From: Syntrophomonadaceae bacterium
GTDB lineage: Bacteria; Bacillota; Dethiobacteria; DTU022
Direction: 5' to 3'
Assembly (NCBI GenBank): GCA_007130585.1
Contig: SLSE01000160.1
Span: forward strand, 1 to 9,254
Length of the DNA stretch: 9,254 bases
Both the position numbers and the translations under genes were made by a program. Numbering within the stretch: the first letter of the stretch is position 1; each line of letters starts with the position of its first letter. Below, one piece after another: positions 1-5,431 of this stretch. Below the pieces are notes generated by a model. The model did no database searches and was not told where the DNA came from. It saw only the letters and a list, made by a program, of their open reading frames with translations.

Positions 1-587
1 CCGATTAGCGGATCGATGCGGCTGACCATTTCATCGAAGCTGAAAACTCCCGCTTCTCCGGACATAACTTCGCCGTCACTGTCAACAAAGAAAAACATCG
101 GAATATACTGGGCATAAAATTCTTCCCGTTCAAGAAGTTGACGGGTCTGGGGATCGCTAAAGTCTGCCACGATAAATTCAACCTCACCGCCATAATGATC
201 CTTTAGAGCCATGATCACGGGCTCCATTATTACGCAGGCGCTTCACGTCGGGGCATAAAATTCAAGGACAACCGGCCTTTCATTGTAAATGGCATCCAGG
301 TAAGCCTGGTAAGGCCGGTCTGTAACGGCAAATTCAGAATCCCCGGTTATGCTGTCACCATTTACGGTCTCCGGGCTTTCGGGTTCAGCGGAATCCGGCC
401 CTGCCCTGTCGTTATCAGAACCGCTGCCTTCTTCAGGAGCGGTGGTTTCTTCAGTTTTACGCTCATCCTGCACAGCGGCCGGCGCTTCTTCGTCTGCAGA
501 AAATATAGTGGGAATAACCAGGATTCCGGCTGCCAGCAGCGCCATCACCGCAGCGGCCACAACAATCAGTCTGTACGTTCCGGACAA
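1..587 (-). CDS. Membrane-anchored thioredoxin-like protein, probable UxxC selenoprotein (3' end beyond window)
   Basis: Seen: a TTG start (585-587) sits 6 nt behind GGGGAGGT (594-601). Residues 7-30 form one hydrophobic membrane segment or uncleaved signal. Residues 31-88 are an acidic, Pro/Ser/Glu-rich linker. A thioredoxin fold follows with the strand VVLEFYAPT (106-114). An in-frame TGA (243-245) is codon 115, then Ser116-Ala117-Cys118 and VIMEP. The same frame then runs open for 80 codons to the left edge, including the cis-Pro loop YIPMFFFVD (Pro163). The TGA therefore stands exactly where the first Cys of CxxC belongs (FYAPxCxxC). Known: UxxC thioredoxin-like selenoproteins occur in anaerobic bacteria. 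Inferred: selenocysteine is inserted there and the domain faces outward as a thiol/disulfide oxidoreductase. A nonsense mutation or sequencing error is the main alternative, but the position and the hairpin after the TGA argue against it. A plain annotation would wrongly end the protein at residue 114. The C-terminus is not visible. Confidence 0.8.
192..245 (-). promoter_or_regulatory. Candidate bacterial SECIS element following the in-frame UGA
   Basis: Read on the minus strand, the UGA (245-243) is followed after 18 nt by a perfect 5-bp stem GAGCC/GGCUC (224-220 with 210-206) closing a 9-nt loop CGUGAUCAU (219-211). The loop has a G in its first two positions. Just outside it, AUAAUG (230-225) pairs perfectly with CAUUAU (197-192), leaving an 8-nt bulge on the 3' side. 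A short stem 16-37 nt after the UGA with a G at the start of the loop matches the usual description of bacterial SECIS elements bound by SelB. Structure was read by eye without energy calculation. Confidence 0.6.
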
Positions 588-630
588 TTTTAAACCTCCC
601 CTGCAGTAGTTTGTTAATCTATGTTATTAC

Positions 631-639
631 ATAATACCA
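631..639 (-). promoter_or_regulatory. Possible extended -10 element for the thioredoxin-like gene
   Basis: The minus strand reads TGGTATTAT here, an extended -10 (TGnTATTAT), about 45 nt upstream of the TTG start. No good -35 is found 16-18 bp upstream. The 191-bp gap between the two divergent genes (588-778) shows no other convincing signal. Confidence 0.35.
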
Positions 640-778
640 TAGCATGGCAAGGGCATTACTATCATATCCCGGAAATTATGGCAGCAGCATTTTCCCGCCC
701 GGCATGTTGACCATAAAGTCTTACGGCGCGAACAAGTAAAGGCCTGTTAATGATAAGATAGGGCAAAGGAGGAGTAAA

Positions 779-1543
779 ATGAATAACTTAAAACTGGAAG
801 AAATGACCTGGCCGGAAATTGAAACCGCCCTGGAAAATGGTTACCGGACTGTCATAATCTGCGCCGCATCCATTGAGCAGCACGGCCCCCACCTGGCCCA
901 GCTTGCCGACTCTGCAATCGGGGAAGTTTCTGCAGTCGATCTGGCCAGGCGGCTGGGCAATGCCCTGGTCGCTCCCGTTATCCGTCCCGGCCTTTCATCT
1001 CATCACATGCCCCTGCCGGGCAGCCTGACCCTGCGTCCGGAAATTTTTACCGGCCTGGTGGAAGATTACGTAACCTGTTATAAAACACACGGGTTCAAAA
1101 ATATTGTTTTGATTTCATCACACGGTGGAAATTTTGAAACCCTGGATACAATTGCTGTTGACCTGAGGTCAAAATACGCCGACCTGAAAATTGTTACCGG
1201 GTTGCCCCTGGATAAATTAATGGAACTGCTGGGGAAAATGGAACAGGAAGAGAACCTGCCTCCCGGCACCTGCGGCGGCCATGCCTGCGATTATGAAACT
1301 TCGGTTATGCTGGCCCTCTACCCGCAGCATGTGCGCACAGACCAGGCAAAGCCGGGTTATACAGGCCGGCCGACCCGTGAAATGCTGAACCGCCTTTATA
1401 AGGAAGGGGTTACAACTATTTCCCCCACGGGCGTAATTGGCGATCCCGGCAGAGCCAGCGCTGAGCGGGGGAGCCGCTATTTCGAGATGGTACAGGCTGC
1501 CATCCATGAAGCAGTTAAGACGGCCCTGGCAGATAATTCATAA
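779..1543 (+). CDS. Creatininase-family amidohydrolase
   Basis: A 254-aa protein, the usual length for the creatininase/creatinine amidohydrolase superfamily, which hydrolyses cyclic or linear amide bonds using two metal ions. Seen: the hallmark SIEQHGPHL near the N-terminus with candidate metal ligands Glu33 and His35, then Asp44; LISSHGGNFE with His115; and GGHACDYETS with Glu173, corresponding to the family's HAG-x-ETS element. A late SPTGVIGDPGRAS is also typical. The start is fixed by AGGAGG (767-772) 6 nt before the ATG. No signal peptide, so cytoplasmic. It stands alone: divergent from the thioredoxin-like gene, convergent with pckG, so context does not reveal a pathway. The usual TEQHGPHLPLGTD is relaxed to IEQHGPHLAQLAD, keeping the ligands. 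True creatininase activity is not implied; many members act on other amides. Confidence 0.88.
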   Translation: MNNLKLEEMTWPEIETALENGYRTVIICAASIEQHGPHLAQLADSAIGEVSAVDLARRLGNALVAPVIRPGLSSHHMPLPGSLTLRPEIFTGLVEDYVTCYKTHGFKNIVLISSHGGNFETLDTIAVDLRSKYADLKIVTGLPLDKLMELLGKMEQEENLPPGTCGGHACDYETSVMLALYPQHVRTDQAKPGYTGRPTREMLNRLYKEGVTTISPTGVIGDPGRASAERGSRYFEMVQAAIHEAVKTALADNS

Positions 1544-1646
1544 CAGGTTTCGGACGGGCTTAGTAATTGACGAGGCAGCGAAACTGGCTAAACAGTGCTG
1601 TCTTTGGCCCCTGAGAAGGAAATCCTGACCGTTTCAACCGGCGGAT

Positions 1647-1679
1647 CGGCCCGGCAATACTGCGCTATTAACCGGGCCG
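1647..1679. repeat. GC-rich inverted repeat between the convergent creatininase and pckG genes
   Basis: CGGCCCGG (1647-1654) and CCGGGCCG (1672-1679) are perfect 8-bp inverted arms around a 17-nt loop. The right arm lies in the last codons of pckG and the loop contains its TAA stop. The hairpin would form in transcripts from either strand, so it may help end both convergent transcripts or protect their 3' ends. No T-run follows on either side, so it is not a standard intrinsic terminator. Confidence 0.5.
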
Positions 1680-3458
1680 CAATCTGTCGGGACTCAGCCT
1701 GCTTTCCAGGGCGGCACACTCATCAAGGAGCTCCCGGGGCAGCCTGGCATTGAAGCGTTTGAAAAAGTGGCGGTGCTCGGCTGCTTCTTCCAGCCAAAGT
1801 TCCCTGTCTATCGCGAAGAGCTGTTCCAGGTCTGAGTCGCTCAGATCCAGGCCCTCCAGGTTGAGATCACCGGAAAGGGGAACCATGCCGAGGGGGGTCT
1901 CCTTAGCCCCGATCTGCCCTTTCGCCCTGCGGAGGATCCATTCCAGAACCCTGAGATTCTCGCTAAAGCCCGGCCAAATAAATTTCCCGCCAGCATCTTT
2001 TCGAAACCAGTTAACGTGAAATATTTTCGGGGGCCTTTTGATCCTCAGCCCCATTTCAAGCCAGTGACGGAAATAATCGGCCATATTGTAGCCGCAAAAT
2101 GGCAGCATGGCCATCGGATCGTGCCGTACTTTACCCAGTTTGCCAAACTGGGCTGCAGTTAATTCTGAGAACATGGTTGCTCCGGTGTAAACCCCGTGCT
2201 TCCAGTTAAAAGTTTCGTAAACCAGCGGCACTTTTGTGGAGCAGCGTCCTCCAAAAACAATGGCAGATAACGGAACACCCCGGGGATTCTCCCATTCGGG
2301 GGAGGCTATGGGGCACTGGGACATAGGCGCAGTAAAGCGCGAATTGGGATGGGCGCCGGGTTTCGGCAGACCGTCGGGTTCAACCATACCCGGTTTCCAG
2401 TAGCTGCCGTCCCAGGAAGTCCCTTCAGGCGGGGGCGGCCCTTCTCCGTTTTCCCACCAGATATCTCCATCGTCAGTTAACAGCACGTTGGCAAAAATGC
2501 TGTTGCTACGAATTGTAGCCATGGCATTAGGGTTGGATTGTGAATTTGTGCCGGGCGCCACTCCGAAGAACCCGTTTTCCGGGTTAATGGCCCAGAGACG
2601 GCCGTCTTCCCCGATCCTGAGCCAGGCGATGTCATCGCCTACAGTCCAGATTTTATAACCGCGGGATCGGAAGGGCGCGGGAGGCACAAGCATAGCCAGG
2701 TTGGTCTTCCCGCAGGCACTGGGAAATGCGGCGGCAATATAGTCCACGTTGCCGGCAGGATCTTCGATGCCCATGATCAGCATATGTTCAGCCATCCAGC
2801 CTTCCTGTTTCCCCATGTGGCTGGCAATGCGCAGGCTGAGGCATTTTTTCCCTAAGAGAACATTGCCTCCGTACCCTGAGTTAACGCTCCATATTGTATT
2901 ATCCTCCGGGAAGTGAAGGATCAGGCGTTTATTTTCATCAAGTTCCGCCACGCTGTGCAGCGCACGCGTGAACTCACCATCGGGGCCCAGTTCATCAAGA
3001 ACTTTCCGGCCGGCCCGGGTTACAATCAGCATATTTAAAACCACGTAAAGACTGTCTGTAAGCTCTACGCCTATCTTGCTGTATGGCGAACCGAGCGGCC
3101 CCATGGAGAATGGGATCACATACATTGTCCGGCCCCGCATAGCGCCCCTGAAGTATTCTCCCGCCCGGCGGTAAGCTTCACGCGGTTCCATCCAATTGTT
3201 GGTCGGCCCGGCATCGCTCCTGTCACGGGTGCAAATGAAGGTAAGGTTTTCGGTCCGGGCTACATCATTTACAGCCGTGCGGTGATAAAGGCAGCCCGGC
3301 CATTTTCCGGGATCCAGGCGGGTTACTTCTCCCCTCGCGACAGCTTCCCTCTCCAGTTCCGTTCGCTGTTCTTCGCTGCCGTCAATCCATACTATCCGTT
3401 CAGGCTCGCACATCTTCGCCATCCGGTCCAGCCAATCCATGAGTTTTCGGTTGTTCAA
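1668..3458 (-). CDS. pckG: Phosphoenolpyruvate carboxykinase (GTP)
   Basis: A 596-aa cytoplasmic enzyme interconverting oxaloacetate + GTP and PEP + CO2 + GDP; it links C4 acids to gluconeogenesis or runs as an anaplerotic carboxylase. Seen: GTP-PEPCK signatures rather than the ATP type, including NLTFICTRDRSDAGPTNNW (71-89), the GYGGN loop (195-199), P-loop FPSACGKTN (245-253) with the reactive Cys249, metal-site residues around His225 and VGDDIAW (Asp275/276), GGRCSTKVPLVYETFNW (403-419) and the nucleotide-site segment WPGFSENLRVLEWI (495-508). The start is the TTG at 3456-3458: GAGGT (3466-3470) is 7 nt upstream, while the first ATG (codon 7) is too far from any Shine-Dalgarno. It follows cfa on the same strand after a 142-bp gap with its own promoter and a leader terminator, so it is probably regulated separately. 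The stop lies inside a GC-rich inverted repeat. Confidence 0.97.
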   Translation of the reverse strand: MNNRKLMDWLDRMAKMCEPERIVWIDGSEEQRTELEREAVARGEVTRLDPGKWPGCLYHRTAVNDVARTENLTFICTRDRSDAGPTNNWMEPREAYRRAGEYFRGAMRGRTMYVIPFSMGPLGSPYSKIGVELTDSLYVVLNMLIVTRAGRKVLDELGPDGEFTRALHSVAELDENKRLILHFPEDNTIWSVNSGYGGNVLLGKKCLSLRIASHMGKQEGWMAEHMLIMGIEDPAGNVDYIAAAFPSACGKTNLAMLVPPAPFRSRGYKIWTVGDDIAWLRIGEDGRLWAINPENGFFGVAPGTNSQSNPNAMATIRSNSIFANVLLTDDGDIWWENGEGPPPPEGTSWDGSYWKPGMVEPDGLPKPGAHPNSRFTAPMSQCPIASPEWENPRGVPLSAIVFGGRCSTKVPLVYETFNWKHGVYTGATMFSELTAAQFGKLGKVRHDPMAMLPFCGYNMADYFRHWLEMGLRIKRPPKIFHVNWFRKDAGGKFIWPGFSENLRVLEWILRRAKGQIGAKETPLGMVPLSGDLNLEGLDLSDSDLEQLFAIDRELWLEEAAEHRHFFKRFNARLPRELLDECAALESRLSPDRLRPG

Positions 3459-3502
3459 TTTTTTTACCTCGGATTTTCGTTGATCACTGCTTTTTTCGCT
3501 AC

Positions 3503-3530
3503 AAAAAAAGAGCCATGGATAACCATAGCT
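3503..3530 (-). terminator. Intrinsic terminator in the cfa-pckG gap
   Basis: On the minus strand AGCTATGG (3530-3523) pairs with CCATGGCT (3518-3511), 8 bp including one G-U, around a TTAT loop. It is followed by C and seven T (3509-3503). It lies about 70 nt after the cfa stop, so it can end the cfa transcript, but it also lies downstream of the pckG promoter and upstream of the pckG start. Confidence 0.72.
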
Positions 3531-3543
3531 ATTCTTAATAAAA

Positions 3544-3572
3544 ATTATACCACGGCACTATTTTGAACTCAA
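3544..3572 (-). promoter_or_regulatory. Promoter of pckG
   Basis: Minus-strand -35 TTGAGT (3572-3567), 17-bp spacer, and consensus -10 TATAAT (3549-3544). The predicted transcript start is near 3537, giving a leader of about 80 nt before the TTG start. The -35 lies inside a dyad symmetric sequence, and the start point abuts an intrinsic terminator. Confidence 0.65.
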
Positions 3573-3591
3573 GAATTCCCCTGTTCAAAAT
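3560..3591. repeat. 32-bp dyad over the pckG -35 region, possible operator
   Basis: ATTTTGAAC (3560-3568) and GTTCAAAAT (3583-3591) are perfect 9-bp inverted arms. A GAATTC palindrome (3573-3578) sits exactly on the same symmetry axis, so 24 of 32 positions are symmetric. It covers the pckG -35. The AT-rich arms, 14-nt loop and lack of a T-run make it more like a repressor site than a terminator for cfa, whose stop is about 10 nt upstream. Confidence 0.5.
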
Positions 3592-3600
3592 CCGGCTTTC

Positions 3601-4842
3601 TCAGTTTGAATGCAGGGTAGGATACCGGAAATCGGCAGGAACGCTGTTACCTGAGAGATAATCCCGGGTCAGGGGAAGATCGTTGCAGAGGCCTTTGCTG
3701 AAGAGTATTTGATGAATATCAAGGCCGCTGTTCTGAAATAACACTGTGCATCCGACCAGGTACAGCCTCCAGATCCTGACAAACCTCTCCCCGTATTTTT
3801 CTTTTACCTCTGCGGCCACTTTTTCAAAATTTTCCGCCCAGCGTCCGGTGGTTACGGCATAGTGAAGGCGCAGGCTTTCCACATCTATAAGGTGGAACTG
3901 CTGTTCCGACATGTTCCAGATAATATCCCGCAAAGACGGTATGTGCCCCCAGGGGAAAATATATTTTTCCAGCAGGGGGCTGGTCGGCGATTCTGTGGTA
4001 CGGGTGATGGAATGAACCAGCGAGAGGCCCTGTGGTTTTAACATTTTCCTCAGGCATGAAAAATAGGCCGGGATATAATCCTGTCCCACATACTTGAACA
4101 TGCCCACGCTGACAACCTTGTCGAAAGTATGGCCTTCAACACACAGGTCCCTGTAATCAGCCACACGCACCCGGACCATATCCTCGAGCCCCTCCTGCCT
4201 GATCCGCCGTTTTGCTTCTTCCTCTTCCTCTTTGCTCAGGGTTATACCCAGCGACTTTACCCCATAATCCCGGGCCGCTTTGATAATTAACCAGCCCCAG
4301 CCGCTCCCTATATCAAGCAGGGTTTCCCCTTCTTTTAATTGCAGTTTGCGCAGGATATGATCAATCTTTTGCAGCTGGGCCTGCTCAAGAGTATCTCCGG
4401 GAGTCTTGAAATAGGCACATGAAAAGCTCATGGTCCTGTCCAGCCACAGCTTGTAAAAATCGCTGTCCAGGTTGTAATGATACTGCACATTAGTGGCCTG
4501 CTCGCATGATTCCCGTTCTTTTTTTGTTTTCATGAAACGCTGGAAAAGCCCTTCCTTATCAAGATCTCTTTTAAAAAGCGCTTCGTTTTTTATTAAAAGG
4601 CTGAACAATGCCTTCAGGTCGCCTTCGATATCAATTTTTTGATCCAGGTAAGCCTCGCTGAATTTAATTTCCGGATCGCGAAGCATTTCTTTCAGGTTTA
4701 ATTTTTCTTTTACAATCACCCTGATCTGTGGTTCTTCGCTGCCGGCTGCTCCGAAAACTTCCGTCTCGCCGTCCCAGTAGGTCACCGCCACAGGCGCCCC
4801 TTTAATACTGCGGAAAATCGCTCTCAGAAGGTTTTTATCCAT
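3601..4842 (-). CDS. cfa: Cyclopropane-fatty-acyl-phospholipid synthase family SAM-dependent enzyme
   Basis: A 413-aa member of the CFA synthase/mycolic acid cyclopropane synthase family, which transfers a methylene from S-adenosylmethionine to double bonds of membrane phospholipid acyl chains. Seen: N-terminal lipid-domain-like region (1-110), family motif VQYHYNLDSDFYKLWLD (119-135), MSFSCAYF with Cys142, SAM-binding LLDIGSGWGWL (175-185), LVHSIT with His277, YIFPWGHIPSLR (294-305) and LHYAVT with Tyr328. Relative to E. coli Cfa (Cys139, Glu239, His266, Tyr317 around the bicarbonate), the Cys, His and Tyr are present with identical His-Tyr spacing. The usual MFEHVG reads MFKYVG, putting Lys250 where the bicarbonate-binding Glu belongs (27 residues before His277, as in E. 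coli). It may therefore be inactive, slow, or act as a related lipid methyltransferase. The ATG start has GGAGGAG about 7 nt upstream. It is divergent from the glycyl radical operon. Confidence 0.9.
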   Translation of the reverse strand: MDKNLLRAIFRSIKGAPVAVTYWDGETEVFGAAGSEEPQIRVIVKEKLNLKEMLRDPEIKFSEAYLDQKIDIEGDLKALFSLLIKNEALFKRDLDKEGLFQRFMKTKKERESCEQATNVQYHYNLDSDFYKLWLDRTMSFSCAYFKTPGDTLEQAQLQKIDHILRKLQLKEGETLLDIGSGWGWLIIKAARDYGVKSLGITLSKEEEEEAKRRIRQEGLEDMVRVRVADYRDLCVEGHTFDKVVSVGMFKYVGQDYIPAYFSCLRKMLKPQGLSLVHSITRTTESPTSPLLEKYIFPWGHIPSLRDIIWNMSEQQFHLIDVESLRLHYAVTTGRWAENFEKVAAEVKEKYGERFVRIWRLYLVGCTVLFQNSGLDIHQILFSKGLCNDLPLTRDYLSGNSVPADFRYPTLHSN

Positions 4843-4903
4843 AGTCGATCTCCTCCCCGGGCACCCCGGAACAGCGAAGCCTTAAGTGCCTGTCGCCTAA
4901 TTT

Positions 4904-4932
4904 TTTACTGGCAGATTTTCTTTTATTATGCT
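4904..4932 (+). promoter_or_regulatory. Possible promoter of the glycyl radical operon
   Basis: TTTACT (4904-4909), 17-bp spacer and TATGCT (4927-4932) on the plus strand; an overlapping alternative -10 is TACAAT (4932-4937). It would give an untranslated leader of about 125 nt before the SCP2-like gene. The -35 is weak, and it overlaps the divergent cfa promoter. Confidence 0.4.
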
Positions 4933-4953
4933 ACAATTCTTTTAATATTGCAA
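4925..4953 (-). promoter_or_regulatory. Promoter of cfa
   Basis: Minus-strand -35 TTGCAA (4953-4948), 17-bp spacer, -10 CATAAT (4930-4925). The -35 is the centre of a dyad (AATATT arms at 4944-4949 and 4953-4958), which could be a regulator site acting on both divergent promoters. Confidence 0.5.
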
Positions 4954-5066
4954 ATATTATTCTTTTTTACCTGCATCAGTTAATGCAAAGCCGGGCTTGC
5001 GGAAAGGTCAGCCCCGGGGAAATAACTTCCTGACAGAAAAACGCTCTGGCAAGGAGAGATTTGCAC

Positions 5067-5417
5067 ATGAAATTCAGGTTCTTACTGTACCTGCTTTCAA
5101 CTAAACTCAGGGCCGCGGCAAGAAAGAATGGGGCTTTTAAAAAGTATATTAAAAATAAAACCCTGCGGGCAGTGATAAAAACTGCCGACAATAAGCACGG
5201 CAGGCTGTATATTTTTGAGCAGGGGAAAATATCCTCAGCCCCGGGAATTCATAAAGCAGCTTTTGCGATGGTTTGGTCTGATCCCGATACGGCTTTCAAA
5301 GTGATGACTTCCGGCAACGAGGAATCTTCGCTGGCAGCGCTGACAGAAAACAAGCTGACCGTCGAGGGCAGCTATAAGGATTTTGCCTGGTTTTCAAAAG
5401 CTCTATCGTTAATGTAA
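5067..5417 (+). CDS. Small SCP2-like (sterol carrier protein 2 fold) putative lipid-binding protein
   Basis: 116 aa from the ATG at 5067, with AAGGAG (5051-5056) 10 nt upstream. A TTG at 5061 would add two residues but sits only 4 nt from it. Seen: a basic amphipathic N-terminus (KFRFLLYLLSTKLRAAARK), then a pattern resembling SCP2 domains: GRLYIFEQGKIS, FAMVWSDPDTAFKVMTSG, and LTENKLTVEGSYKDFAWF near the end. No Cys, no cleavable signal, no obvious enzyme motif. SCP2 domains form a hydrophobic tunnel for lipids or acyl chains. Its stop is 14 bp before the glycyl radical enzyme and it is the first gene of that operon, so it may deliver or hold a hydrophobic substrate or product, or tether the enzyme at the membrane. 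That role is inference from context. Family assignment rests on motif resemblance only. Confidence 0.68.
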   Translation: MKFRFLLYLLSTKLRAAARKNGAFKKYIKNKTLRAVIKTADNKHGRLYIFEQGKISSAPGIHKAAFAMVWSDPDTAFKVMTSGNEESSLAALTENKLTVEGSYKDFAWFSKALSLM

Positions 5418-5431
5418 GGAAACTAATAAAT

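Noticed and set aside
243..245. UGA read as Trp or Gly through a variant genetic code
   Set aside because: TGA ends other genes sensibly: the glycyl radical enzyme stops at TGA at the family's normal C-terminus, and cfa stops at TGA. Only the thioredoxin TGA lies inside a domain, at a Cys position.
243..587. A complete 114-aa secreted/acidic protein ending at the TGA
   Set aside because: It would stop in the middle of the thioredoxin core strand FYAPT, just before the active site; the downstream frame clearly continues the fold.
349..609. Plus-strand 86-aa reading frame
   Set aside because: Antisense shadow of the thioredoxin-like gene's linker: Ser/Ala-rich with no family resemblance and no ribosome binding site.
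707..736. Promoter TTGACC for the creatininase-family gene
   Set aside because: TTGACC at 707-712 is a good -35, but nothing like a -10 lies 16-18 bp downstream (GAACAA).
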